Shown here: positions 16,008 through 24,247 of the stretch, in pieces
Position numbering within the stretch: the first letter of the stretch is position 1
Layout of the letters: the number at the start of each line of letters is the position of its first letter
Assembly (NCBI GenBank): GCA_002328075.1
Contig: DCVT01000044.1
Span: forward strand, 248,001-312,000
DNA: 64,000 nt
Reading direction: 5' to 3'
Source: Anaerolineales bacterium UBA2181
GTDB lineage: Bacteria > Chloroflexota > Anaerolineae > Promineifilales > UBA4811
Position numbers and translations under genes: made by a program
Notes under the pieces: generated by a model
Databases searched by the model: none
Told to the model about the DNA's origin: nothing
What the model saw: the letters and a program-made list of their open reading frames with translations, nothing else

Positions 16008-16896
16008 TCAGCTCGTCTACCGGCGCCGTCGTGCAGTGGATTCCGACGGACTCGTAGAACCGTTGGCTGACGGGGCACCCGGCCGGCATCAGGACTCGGC
16101 GCGGCCCCAGCGTGACAAAGTTGAGCGCGCCCTTTTTGAGCTCCTCCGGATAGGCGGGAGCCAGAAGCACGGTGAATCCGCGCTCCCGCAACGCCTCGAC
16201 CGCAGCAAACGGCACCCGGCCGGGATGCGCAATGGCCAGGTCTCTGTCGGCCAACCGCAGCGTCCCCATCAGGTGCATCGCCCCGTAAGGCAGACCGACC
16301 TGAATCACCTCCACTCCCATTTCCCGCAGCAGACCAGTAACCTGTTGTGCACCCTCGGAGTTGGTGCGCAATCCGGTTGCTAGCAGCACGGTTTCGGCAT
16401 CCAACCAGGCGGCATCGGCTCCTTCAAAGGTGCCACGTCCCCGAACCATGCGCAGCAAAGGAACGCCCAACGCAGCCAACCGCGCCGCGACATGGCGTTC
16501 CTCGCCCGCCCTCACAGTGGATGCCGGCCGGGCCAGGATCACACCCTCCGGGGTGGCGAACAGCAGGTCCGCCACGAACATGAGGTTTGGCGGCGGGGCG
16601 TCAGCCGGTTCGACGTGATACACCCGCACTCCAGAGTTCCGGTAAGCCGCAGCCAGCGCATCGTGCTGCTCCTGCGCCCTGTCAGTCTCGATGCGGTCCA
16701 GCATCTGCGCCTCGTCGGGGTCCGGCAGGTCCCGCAGTTCGTCACCCGGCCGGTGCAGGAGGACCGCCCGGAGTGGAGACCACTCGGACGCCACACCGCA
16801 ATCCGACCAGATGGTGCCGATCTCCTGGTGCAGCGAGGCCAACCGCGGAGACCAGCCCTCACCTCCGTAGGCGGCTGCCAGCCTACCACCGCTCAT
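15955..16896 (-). CDS. Amidinotransferase / DDAH-like hydrolase
   Basis: 313 residues of the guanidino-group-modifying superfamily (arginine deiminase, dimethylarginine dimethylaminohydrolase, amidinotransferase). Signature positions are PNLMFVADLLF near residue 86, FEGADAAWLD, the catalytic-histidine segment MHLMGTLRLADRDLA and, close to the end, GGIGCLTG with the nucleophilic Cys nine residues from the C-terminus. The ATG at 16896 overlaps the nitroreductase stop by 14 bases, so the two are one operon. Substrate not predictable. The Cys codon (15982-15984) lies within the 53-base overlap with the opposite-strand VWA gene. Confidence 0.88.
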   Translation of the reverse strand: MSGGRLAAAYGGEGWSPRLASLHQEIGTIWSDCGVASEWSPLRAVLLHRPGDELRDLPDPDEAQMLDRIETDRAQEQHDALAAAYRNSGVRVYHVEPADAPPPNLMFVADLLFATPEGVILARPASTVRAGEERHVAARLAALGVPLLRMVRGRGTFEGADAAWLDAETVLLATGLRTNSEGAQQVTGLLREMGVEVIQVGLPYGAMHLMGTLRLADRDLAIAHPGRVPFAAVEALRERGFTVLLAPAYPEELKKGALNFVTLGPRRVLMPAGCPVSQRFYESVGIHCTTAPVDELIKAAGGIGCLTGVLARQ

Positions 16897-17392
16897 AGCG
16901 CACCAGCTCCTCCAGGGGTTTGCGCTTTTTCGGCTTGGGCGTGTCCGCCGGGTAGCCCAGCGGGGTGAATGCGATGGGCTCGACCCCGTCTGGCAAACCC
17001 AGCACCTCACGGGCGGCCTGCGGATCAAAGGCAGCGATCCAGCAGGTGCCCAAGCCCATGTCGGCGGCCGCCAGGACCAGGTGATCCATAGCAATCGTCA
17101 CATCCACATCGTTATAGTTCTTGCCGTCCGTCCGCACCCAGTTTTCCGCCGGGATGCCGCAGGCGCACACCACCAGCGGCGCCTGGACAAACCAGGGCCG
17201 GCCATAGATGCGGCTCAGCGCCTCCTCGCGCCCGGCCGTGTGGACCACGATCACCTGAAAAGCCTGGCGGTTGGCGGCCGTAGGTGCCAGACGCACCGCC
17301 TCCAACACTTGCTGCAACTGATCGTCCGGGACCGGGTCGGGTTTGTAAGCCCGGACGCTGTACCGTGCGCGGACCAATTCTGCAAAGTCCAT
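16883..17392 (-). CDS. Nitroreductase family FMN oxidoreductase
   Basis: A 169-residue NAD(P)H:FMN enzyme. The FMN-phosphate pattern RARYSVRAYKPDPVP opens the protein; LAPTAANRQAFQVIVV, ENWVRTDGKNYNDVDVTIAM and MGLGTCWIAAFD follow in the usual order, and the protein ends with KPLEELVRYERW as in many small nitroreductases. An AGGAGGT ribosome site precedes the ATG by 5 bases. It is the first gene of an operon with the amidinotransferase. Confidence 0.93.
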   Translation of the reverse strand: MDFAELVRARYSVRAYKPDPVPDDQLQQVLEAVRLAPTAANRQAFQVIVVHTAGREEALSRIYGRPWFVQAPLVVCACGIPAENWVRTDGKNYNDVDVTIAMDHLVLAAADMGLGTCWIAAFDPQAAREVLGLPDGVEPIAFTPLGYPADTPKPKKRKPLEELVRYERW

Positions 17393-17422
17393 GGTTTACC
17401 TCCTGAGGTTGTGGTTTCGCCA

Positions 17423-17451
17423 ACTATAACCGCTCTTCAGGCCGGTGTCGA
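17423..17451 (-). promoter_or_regulatory. Promoter of the nitroreductase operon
   Basis: On the minus strand, TCGACA (17451-17446), a 17-base spacer and TATAGT (17428-17423), about 30 bases before the nitroreductase ATG. Confidence 0.5.
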
Positions 17452-17517
17452 GTTGAGATGGGGCAGAGAACGGGGAGAAAAATGGAATCGGTGTCTGCCC
17501 GTTGTGCACCCTGAAGG

Positions 17518-17523
17518 TATAAT
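17518..17523 (+). promoter_or_regulatory. -10 box 7 bases from the start codon (leaderless transcript)
   Basis: A perfect TATAAT ends 7 bases before the ATG at 17531, so the transcript should begin at or within a base of the start codon. No good -35 is visible. Confidence 0.5.
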
Positions 17524-17530
17524 ACCGCCG

Positions 17531-18700
17531 ATGACAAAGCGCGCCCAGTTCATACCCTACCGCCCCAAGACGATACTGAACAAGGGAAAGCGGCCGGACC
17601 ATTCGTTCTGGACCCGCTACAGTGCATACCCCTACATCGGCTGCCAGCACGGCTGCGAGTTCTGTTACTGCCGCGAGCGCAAATATTACCCCTACGAGGA
17701 CGTCAACGACTTTGCCTACACCGTCAAGATCAAGGAGAACGCGCCCCTCCTGCTGCGGCGGGCGCTGAGCGGCCGGAACATGTCGGTAGATCCCATTTTC
17801 ACCGGCGACTATCAACCGGCCGAGCGCAGGTTCCAGGTTTCACGGCAGATGCTGGAGGTATGCTACGACCTGGGCTTTCCGGTGTTCGTGTTGGAGCGAT
17901 CACCGCTGGTATTGCGCGACCTGGACCTGCTGCAAGCGATCTCCCAACGGGCAGCATCGACGGTGGCCTTTAGCATCATCTCTACCCCAGATTCCCCGGG
18001 TTACGAACGGGTGCGCGCGCTGGAGCGGTTAGCGCCGCCAGCCGAGAAGCGCTTTGCCGCCATGCAGCAGATCGCTGAGGTTGGCATCCTGACCGGCACC
18101 TGCATGATGCCCATCCTGCCGTTTCTCTCCGACGACGACGCCACGCTGGAATCCGTGATCCGCTGGACGGCCGACCACGGCGGTCGGTTTGTCCTGGCGG
18201 GTGGGCTCACCCTGGCGGATCAGCAGCGCGACTACTTTTTCGGCGTGCTGCATGAGCGCTTCGCCGACCTGCTGCCGCCGTACGAGCGAGTGTATCCTGC
18301 CGGCTCGTATGGTGCCATCCGGAGCGGTGATCCGCACGCCATTGGCCGGCGCATCCGCGAGTTGTGCCAACGGTACAACATCTCCGATCGGTTGCCCCGA
18401 CACACCATCCCTGGCGACAAACGAGCGCTGAACAAGCGCGTCGTGGAAGCGTTGGCGAACGAGTGCTACCGGATGGAGCTGGACGGTGCGCCCGGCCAGC
18501 GCGTCTGGGCCTTACGCAAGGCGGCATGGGCCATCGAGGACCTGCAGCCGGACATCGGCCTGGTGTATCGCCAATTAGGCCGCAACGGGCTGGCAAGCAT
18601 CGAGAATGTGGGGCCGCAGCTGGCGCTGAGTATCGAGGAATTGGTTACCGTGTTACGGGCGAATCCAACGGATTGCGGGCCGCCGTGCAGCCCCGGCTAA
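17531..18700 (+). CDS. SPL-like radical SAM protein with C-terminal helix-hairpin-helix
   Basis: 389 residues. The cluster-binding motif is CQHGCEFCYC (C-x3-C-x2-C), within the YPYIGCQHGC context of the spore photoproduct lyase/Rv2578c-like group. The barrel continues through FTGDYQPAE and VAFSIISTPDSPGYERVR. After residue 320 a separate helical tail includes GLASIENVGPQLALSIEELV, an HhH-type DNA-binding hairpin. A DNA-directed role such as repair is suggested by family resemblance and the HhH, but the key SPL cysteine was not identified. The ATG at 17531 has no ribosome site but a -10 box immediately upstream. It is divergent from the nitroreductase. Confidence 0.88.
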   Translation: MTKRAQFIPYRPKTILNKGKRPDHSFWTRYSAYPYIGCQHGCEFCYCRERKYYPYEDVNDFAYTVKIKENAPLLLRRALSGRNMSVDPIFTGDYQPAERRFQVSRQMLEVCYDLGFPVFVLERSPLVLRDLDLLQAISQRAASTVAFSIISTPDSPGYERVRALERLAPPAEKRFAAMQQIAEVGILTGTCMMPILPFLSDDDATLESVIRWTADHGGRFVLAGGLTLADQQRDYFFGVLHERFADLLPPYERVYPAGSYGAIRSGDPHAIGRRIRELCQRYNISDRLPRHTIPGDKRALNKRVVEALANECYRMELDGAPGQRVWALRKAAWAIEDLQPDIGLVYRQLGRNGLASIENVGPQLALSIEELVTVLRANPTDCGPPCSPG

Positions 18701-19066
18701 AGACGCTGCTTGACGGCTCGCTCCTCAGGCAGTACAGTCGGCACGCGATCAATCACGTGTTGCTGTTCTCGTCGCGGCGCCCTGCGTCGGTCGTGCATTG
18801 GGACGGCACGGGAGGCAGGTCAGGAACGGACAGACTTGCCTGGTGCCGCGACGCAACGTCCAGGTACCAAAGAGTGGCCGGGAACGGAATGCCTGGCGGA
18901 GAGAAAGCTGATGGTATTGGCCCCGTTGGGCGGGGCTGCACCGGTGGGCCCTCGCCCCTATGACCAATAAGGATAACTGTGGGGCTCAGTAGGTTGACAC
19001 GGTTGTTTGCAGGTTCCGACGCCTGCGCCGCTGTCGATTGGACGTTAACGCCTGGAGGAAAAGACC
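18701..19066 (+). other. 366-base gap with two hairpin-forming segments
   Basis: No gene supported. Two stem-loops stand out: GGCAGGTC (18814-18821) with GACTTGCC (18833-18840), 8 pairs including one G-U, and a perfect GCCCCG (18920-18925)/CGGGGC (18931-18936) around a 5-base loop. They lie upstream of a lipoprotein gene and could be a structured leader or terminator; no T-run follows. A TTGACA at 18994 lacks a matching -10. Confidence 0.4.
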
Positions 19067-20248
19067 ATGAAAAAGGAACTGGCCCTCATCGCCCCTCTAG
19101 TTGCCCTGATGGTCGTAGGCTGCACACAGGCTCCGAATAACGATATCCGCGATCTCCAGGCAGCGCTGGCTGTGATGCTAGAGGATCCGGAACAATGTCC
19201 AACCGGTACCTCCGTCGATGTAAAGGCGTTGATCGACGCAGCCGGGCCGGATGGCGTGGTCAAGATCCCTGCCGGGTGCTATGAGGTTACCGGCTCCATC
19301 GCCATTCCACAGGGAATGCGCTTGCTGGGGGCCGGGATGGACAAGACGGTGCTGTATCGCGATCCAGGCGTGTCCCGCGATCAATCCAAGCCGATCTTCT
19401 GGGCCTTTGGACGAGGTGAGAGCGAGACGCAGATCTCGGGCGTCGCTCTCCTGGGGGTGCGAAACACAAACGACAGAGGGGAAGACTATGGGATCCTCCT
19501 CAGCAACAGCCGCAACTTTCGGGTGGATCACTGCTATTTCGAGGGCTTTGGCTGGGCGGGGGTGCGCGTCGAGGGAATATCCCGCGGCGTGGTCGACCAC
19601 TCTATCTTTGTGGACAACTATAAAAAGGGCATCGACAACCTGGGGTACGGAGTGGTCGTGTACGGCGCCAACCAATGGCCCGACGATCCAGGCGCAGGCA
19701 CGTCTGATGCTGTCTTTGTGGAAGACAGCGTCTTTGTCGGATGCCGCCACGCGATTGCTTCCAGCGGTGGGGCGCACTATGTCTTCCGCTACAATCTGGT
19801 GCAAAAGAACGTGATCGCCTGTTCCGTGGACGCCCACGGCCTGGGCTTTGGCTCGTCGCGAGGCTCGCGCTACGTCGAGATCTATGGCAACATGGTTGAG
19901 GACCCGGTGTACAAGCAGTGCGGAATCGGCATTCGCGGCGGAGACGGAGTGATCTTTGACAATAGCCTCCGTGGATTTAAAAAACCAATCCTGTTGATCC
20001 TGGAATGGGGCACACCTGAGGGGCTCAAGTCAAACTATCCGGCCAAGGATCAAATCCGCGATCTCTGGATCTGGGACAACGAGATCGACGGTGGGCCGTC
20101 GATGCCCCAGATTGACCCGGAGGCCAGAGGTTTTATTGAGCAAGGCCGCGATTATTTTGTGCAACCCAAGCCAGGGTACAATCCCTACACGTATCCCCAT
20201 CCTCTCGTCGCCGGTGGCCCTTTCGATCCTGGGGCGACGTCTCCCTGA
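19067..20248 (+). CDS. Right-handed beta-helix lipoprotein
   Basis: 393 residues. The N-terminus has Lys-Lys, a hydrophobic core and a lipobox ending VVGC at about residue 19, so it should be lipid-anchored outside the cytoplasm. The rest is pectate-lyase-like parallel beta-helix: short repeating rungs such as NFRVDHCYFEGFGWAGVRVE, GVVDHSIFVDNYKKGIDNLG and DAVFVEDSVFVGCRHAIASS, each with N/D-rich turns. An IPAGCYEVTGSIAIPQGMRL opening is typical of pectate lyase/Pel-like domains. A GGAGG precedes the ATG by 8 bases. Probably binds or cleaves a polysaccharide; substrate and catalytic residues not identified. Confidence 0.85.
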   Translation: MKKELALIAPLVALMVVGCTQAPNNDIRDLQAALAVMLEDPEQCPTGTSVDVKALIDAAGPDGVVKIPAGCYEVTGSIAIPQGMRLLGAGMDKTVLYRDPGVSRDQSKPIFWAFGRGESETQISGVALLGVRNTNDRGEDYGILLSNSRNFRVDHCYFEGFGWAGVRVEGISRGVVDHSIFVDNYKKGIDNLGYGVVVYGANQWPDDPGAGTSDAVFVEDSVFVGCRHAIASSGGAHYVFRYNLVQKNVIACSVDAHGLGFGSSRGSRYVEIYGNMVEDPVYKQCGIGIRGGDGVIFDNSLRGFKKPILLILEWGTPEGLKSNYPAKDQIRDLWIWDNEIDGGPSMPQIDPEARGFIEQGRDYFVQPKPGYNPYTYPHPLVAGGPFDPGATSP

Positions 20249-20627
20249 TCAAAACCAGGACCCTCTTTTCCACGGTGGGTCCGAGCGGGATGAGTCCTGC
20301 AGTTGCCGGAGGTAGCTGAGGGTTGGCTCATGGAGCTGACCCACGCGTCGTTTGACAAGGCGAGATTCAGGGTGCACAATGTAGGTATCGTCGTACGTGC
20401 ATCGCACCCCCGATTGTTTGGCCCCGTCTCCATACACGGCTGGAAAATCGGCGCAATGGGACCCTTGGAGGATGCCGTACGCAAAGGCGCGTTCCGGGGA
20501 CCCTGACGGCCAGGCGCCAATCGTTGGCGCCGCGATACCGGGCTTAGGGTTATCCATGACCGAGACACTGCAGCCATCGTACTGCAACAAAGGCAATGCT
20601 GGGGCAGGCAAAGGGAGGGTTGCAGAG
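20249..20627. other. 379-base gap with a strong inverted repeat
   Basis: No gene firmly supported. Open frames exist on both strands (for example plus 20303-20506 and minus 20249-20611) without recognisable products or good ribosome sites; they may be remnants. The gap separates the lipoprotein from the radical SAM pair. Confidence 0.4.
20513..20531. repeat. Perfect inverted repeat
   Basis: GGCGCCAA (20513-20520), loop TCG, TTGGCGCC (20524-20531). It is about 100 bases before the radical SAM gene and has no T-run, so a protein-binding site or RNA hairpin is as likely as a terminator. Confidence 0.5.
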
Positions 20628-21512
20628 ATGCTGTGGCACAGGATCCGATTCTACGCACCGTTTGCATGGCGCCTAGTCGTGTTGGGTCGTCCGGAGCCGC
20701 TTGTCTACGGCATCGCGATCACAGACCGCTGCAACCTCTCATGCTGCGGTTGTCACGTCGCTACCACCGGCCGTCCTGATATGACGTGGGATCATCTGGT
20801 CGCCAGCATGGAAAACGCCTGGAGCCGAGGATTTCGTGAGTTGTACCTGAGCGGCGGCGAACCGATGCTGTGGTGCGACGGCAAGTACACGTTGAAAGAT
20901 GTCATCACCGAGGCAAGACGGATTGGTTTCTTTCATGTGCACGTGTACACCAACGGTACGCTCGGACTCGACGCCTCGGCTGATCTTGTTTGGGTCAGTA
21001 TGGACGGGCTGCCCGGCACGTTCGAGTTGCGGCGCGGTGATCATTTCTACCAGGTCGAAACCGGGGTGCGTGAGGGCAAACACCCCAAGTTCGCGATCAT
21101 CTACGTCATTGACCGCAACACGGCGAGCGGCATCGAGCAGTTCCTGCGGTGGGTGCAGGAAACCAGGTTCCCAGTCATCGGTGTGATGTTCTACTTTCAC
21201 ACACCCTACTACGGACGCGACGAGTTGCTTCTGGACGCTGAGGAGCGGGTGCCAATCATTGACCGGCTGCTTCGCTGCATCCGGCAAGGCCTGCCGGTCA
21301 TGAATTCGCGCGCCGGTCTGCTGGTCCTCAAATCCGGAGACTGGCCAAGGCGCGTGTCTGTGGCTTATGTCAAAAACATCGACGGGGAATCCGTGTGTTG
21401 CCGCGCCTCTGACAATATCTGCCCGGACTGTGGCTACGCGACCATCACCGAGATCGCGGAATCTCGCCGCTTGCGTCCAAGCGCCCTGCTTGGCGCGCTG
21501 AGGTACTGGTGA
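20628..21512 (+). CDS. Radical SAM protein with C-terminal Cys cluster
   Basis: 294 residues. ITDRCNLSCCGCH is a C-x3-C-x2-C cluster site near residue 31, LYLSGGEPML is the SAM-binding GGE motif, and the barrel continues through VHVYTNGT and LVWVSMDGL. Near the C-terminus CCRASDNICPDCGY supplies another Cys set, as in proteins with auxiliary clusters. The ATG at 20628 is chosen for its GGAGG 9 bases upstream and because the domain starts right after it. It overlaps the HemW-like gene by GTGA, so the two are co-translated. Substrate unknown. Confidence 0.88.
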   Translation: MLWHRIRFYAPFAWRLVVLGRPEPLVYGIAITDRCNLSCCGCHVATTGRPDMTWDHLVASMENAWSRGFRELYLSGGEPMLWCDGKYTLKDVITEARRIGFFHVHVYTNGTLGLDASADLVWVSMDGLPGTFELRRGDHFYQVETGVREGKHPKFAIIYVIDRNTASGIEQFLRWVQETRFPVIGVMFYFHTPYYGRDELLLDAEERVPIIDRLLRCIRQGLPVMNSRAGLLVLKSGDWPRRVSVAYVKNIDGESVCCRASDNICPDCGYATITEIAESRRLRPSALLGALRYW

Positions 21513-22786
21513 ACCACCTGAGCCACCGGTTCACACGCGTGATGACGCGCGTCGCACGGCGCTACCTCGTGGGGCCTGATCAGCGCTGGGTCTTCCAACC
21601 ACCTGCTCCGCACTGGAAACCGCCGCCACTCGAGCGCACCTCGCTGTATCTGCATGTGCCCGTATTTCCCCCCTACACCAAGGTGCCTCACGACGAAATT
21701 CTCTTGGAACCCTATTCACAGGCCGCGCTCTCCGAGGTGGATTGGTGGGCCGACGCGATCGGGCCCGCAGAGATAACGAGTGTCTACATCGGCGGCGGCA
21801 CACCGACCCTCGCCTTGGACAGCATCACCAGCGTGCTTGGGCGTGTACGCGAACGGTTCCACCTTGCTGGAGACATCTGCATCGAGACGAACCCTGACGA
21901 CGTTGACGATGCCACCGTGCGGCGCATGCACGACGCGGGCGTCGAACTCGTGTCGCTGGGTGTGCAGTCGTTCCGTCGTGAGAGCCTGGCGATCATTGGA
22001 CGCCAGTACGAGCCGTCGGTCGCGGTGCACGCGCTGGAATTGCTGGCGCAGAGCGGCTTCGCTTCGGTCAACGCGGACCTCATGTTCGCGCTGCCCGACC
22101 AGAGCGCCCGCCACGTAACCACCGACCTGGCCCGCGCCGCGCAACTGGGCGCAGACCAACTGACGACCTATCCACTCTTTACATTCCCATACACCTCGGT
22201 CGGCGAGTACCTGCGCCTGACAGACGTGCGTATGCCAGATCTGCGCGTCCGGCGCGCACACTATCGCGCCATCAGCGAGTGGTGCGAGGAGCACGGCTTT
22301 GACCGGGTTTCGGTGTGGGGCTTTAGGCGAGGCGGCGCTCCGCGCTACTCGTCGGTCACCAGGGACGGCTACATCGGAATCGGTCCGGGAGCTGGATCGC
22401 ACCTGCCGGACGGGTTCGTTCTCAACACCTTTGATCTCAACAGCTGGATCTGCGCAACTGGACAAGGGCGCACGGCAATCGCCCTGCAGATGCCGTTCTT
22501 GGGTCAGATGTCCGGTTGGTGGTGGCTGTACTGGCGCCTTTATGATACACGCATTCCGCTGGATGATTTCGATGCCGCCCTTGGCAAAGACGCGCCCAAG
22601 GCTCGCGGGTGGTTGAGATTCGTGGAACAGGTTGGTCTCGGGCTTCGCCACCACGAGGACATTGTGCTGACCGAGCCAGGAGCCTTCTGGCTTCACCTGG
22701 TGCAGAACCACTTTGCACTGAGCTACGTAAACACCCTCTGGACCGAGGCCCGCCGCGAGCCATGGCCTCAGGCCGTCGCTATCTGA
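21509..22786 (+). CDS. HemW/HemN-like protein lacking the radical SAM cysteines
   Basis: 425 residues. The fold markers of HemW/coproporphyrinogen-oxidase-like radical SAM proteins are in order: LYLHVP near residue 46, VYIGGGTPTL near 91, IETNPDDVDD, VSLGVQSF, NADLMFALPDQ, TTYPLFTFPYTSVGEY and a C-terminal HemN_C-like part. Where C-x3-C-x2-C should follow LYLHVP, the sequence reads VFPPYTKVPHDE (residues 52-63) with no cysteine at all and about six residues fewer than I would expect. The [4Fe-4S] site is therefore missing although the frame is intact. The GTG start overlaps the stop of the intact radical SAM gene. It may be a non-catalytic partner, a heme/substrate carrier, or a recently damaged gene. 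Confidence 0.82.
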   Translation: MNHLSHRFTRVMTRVARRYLVGPDQRWVFQPPAPHWKPPPLERTSLYLHVPVFPPYTKVPHDEILLEPYSQAALSEVDWWADAIGPAEITSVYIGGGTPTLALDSITSVLGRVRERFHLAGDICIETNPDDVDDATVRRMHDAGVELVSLGVQSFRRESLAIIGRQYEPSVAVHALELLAQSGFASVNADLMFALPDQSARHVTTDLARAAQLGADQLTTYPLFTFPYTSVGEYLRLTDVRMPDLRVRRAHYRAISEWCEEHGFDRVSVWGFRRGGAPRYSSVTRDGYIGIGPGAGSHLPDGFVLNTFDLNSWICATGQGRTAIALQMPFLGQMSGWWWLYWRLYDTRIPLDDFDAALGKDAPKARGWLRFVEQVGLGLRHHEDIVLTEPGAFWLHLVQNHFALSYVNTLWTEARREPWPQAVAI

Positions 22787-22861
22787 GCCGCTGAGGTCCG
22801 CAACGCGGCGGAACCCTACCGGCAGGCAGCTCTTCGGACAGATTCGCCAAAGGAGGAATTG

Positions 22862-23005
22862 ATGGAGGCCGATAACACGATTGCCGAGGTGCGTGATGTG
22901 CTCCAGGGGGTCTAGGAGGGATACACCGCTCGCAACCTGTCAGTACGTGATGAATTCATGGATCTTTTCGTCCAGAGTCACAATGGATCTGTTTCTCCGA
23001 ATTGA
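22862..23005 (+). pseudogene. Remnant of a SnoaL/NTF2-like gene
   Basis: A GGAGG 5 bases before ATG 22862 starts a frame reading MEADNTIAEVRDVLQGV, then TAG at 22913-22915, then EGYTARNLSVRDEFMDLFVQ, then out of homology to TGA 23003. The two pieces together match the N-terminus of SnoaL-like (NTF2-fold) proteins as I recall them; the TAG probably replaces a CAG. The rest of the roughly 140-residue domain is gone. A broken gene in an accessory stretch. Confidence 0.6.
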
Positions 23006-23433
23006 GAGCCTGCACGAAGCTTTAGGCGAGTCATTGGCAAATGCGGGCGCTTCCAGACGACCATCGGAGCTTGATTAAAGCGTTCTTTTGGGGATCAGGG
23101 TGGGAACGTTCTTCCCTTGGGTAGCCATGCCCGGTGCGCCGGCGATCCTGGCGACCAGGGTTCGCCGAGTAACCCGAGTGCGCAACCAGAATTTGTCCAG
23201 GAGAGCATTTCTGGTTTGGTTGAAGGGGCAAACCAAAGCGAGACTGATGCACCTGATCAGTGTATGCGGCCGAATCCACCATCGACCCGTCGGCGGTTGC
23301 CAGAGTGCGCCGATTCAACTGCGGTCGGGCAGATCGTGTCGCCGGCGGCCGATGGGTATCCATTAGTTCGGCCGGATTGCGCACCCAAACAGGCTCAACT
23401 ATCGCCAAGGCGCTAGAGACAGGAGCACAAGCA
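23006..23433. other. 428-base gap, probably decayed sequence
   Basis: No gene supported. Short open frames on both strands (for example plus 23117-23416) have no recognisable product or ribosome site. Together with the SnoaL remnant this reads as eroded DNA before the CPT-like gene. Confidence 0.4.
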
Positions 23434-24048
23434 ATGACCCCTGGGAAAATCATCCTTCTCAACGGGGCTTCGAGTTCGGGAAAGACCAGTATCATCCGTG
23501 CGTTGCAGGACGTCCTCGAGGAGCCTTTTCTCGACGCCGGCATTGACAAGTTCATCTGGATGCTGCCCCGGCGCTATCTCGACCGGCCGCTGTGGGACGA
23601 CGTGCTCGGGCTGGCGACGGAAGCGGGTGTCGTGGGTCATCGCCTGATGGCAGGCATGCACCGGGCTATCGCCGCCCTGTCAAGAGCAGGCAACAACGTG
23701 GTGGCGGAACATGTGCTGGTCGAAAGGCCGCGGCTGGAGGAATGCATACGGTTGTTCAGCGATTTGCCCGCCCTATTTGTCGGGGTTCGATGTCCATTGG
23801 AGGTGCTCGAACGGCGTGAGGCGTCGCGCGCGGACCGCACACTGGGTCAGGCGCGGGCGCAGTTTCCCCTGGTGCATGCGCATGCGGTCTATGACCTGGA
23901 GGTAGACACAGCCGTGCAAAGCGCAGAAGCATGCGCGCTGCAGATCATGCAGCGTTTGCGGAGCGAAAAGCCTCCCGATGCTTTCAAGCGCTTGAGACAA
24001 CAGCGGGGGGCGGACGAGCAATTACAGGCAAAGCGGACGTCTCCATAG
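23434..24048 (+). CDS. Chloramphenicol phosphotransferase-like kinase
   Basis: 204 residues of the CPT/P-loop kinase family. Walker A is LLNGASSSGKTSI at the N-terminus; the FLDAGIDKFIWMLPRRYLDRP stretch carries the family's substrate-side Asp, and NNVVAEHVLVERP and VGVRCPLEVLERREASR match CPT. The family phosphorylates chloramphenicol in its producer, but most relatives have unknown small-molecule substrates, so resistance should not be assumed. An AGGAG lies 9 bases before the ATG. The protein is about 25 residues longer than the Streptomyces enzyme, with a basic C-terminal tail. Confidence 0.85.
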   Translation: MTPGKIILLNGASSSGKTSIIRALQDVLEEPFLDAGIDKFIWMLPRRYLDRPLWDDVLGLATEAGVVGHRLMAGMHRAIAALSRAGNNVVAEHVLVERPRLEECIRLFSDLPALFVGVRCPLEVLERREASRADRTLGQARAQFPLVHAHAVYDLEVDTAVQSAEACALQIMQRLRSEKPPDAFKRLRQQRGADEQLQAKRTSP

Positions 24049-24232
24049 ACGACTGCCTTAACCCATAGCGGCGGGCGATGTGACTGCACCTCGATGGGAT
24101 GACGGGCGGCTGGCCGATCACTGTGATCATGGGCCAAGGGAACAGGAAATTGCCGCCTCGGGCCTCTCACATGCCTTGGCCCGTTTCGCGTGACTCGCAC
24201 CCTACCTGTCACATGCTGGCCTTCCGCGGTGT

Positions 24233-24238
24233 TATTAT
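24233..24238 (+). promoter_or_regulatory. Possible -10 box of the sigma/anti-sigma operon
   Basis: TATTAT ends 9 bases before the GTG at 24248; with no ribosome site at this start the transcript may be leaderless. The -35 is not clear, as expected if the operon is read by its own ECF sigma factor. Confidence 0.3.
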
Positions 24239-24247
24239 TGTGGGATA

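Noticed and set aside
23117..23416. Plus-strand frame before the CPT-like gene
   Set aside because: No recognisable protein and no ribosome site; the region looks decayed.
23434..24048. Chloramphenicol resistance from the CPT-like kinase
   Set aside because: Only the fold family is evident; most CPT-like proteins have unknown substrates and there is no resistance context.
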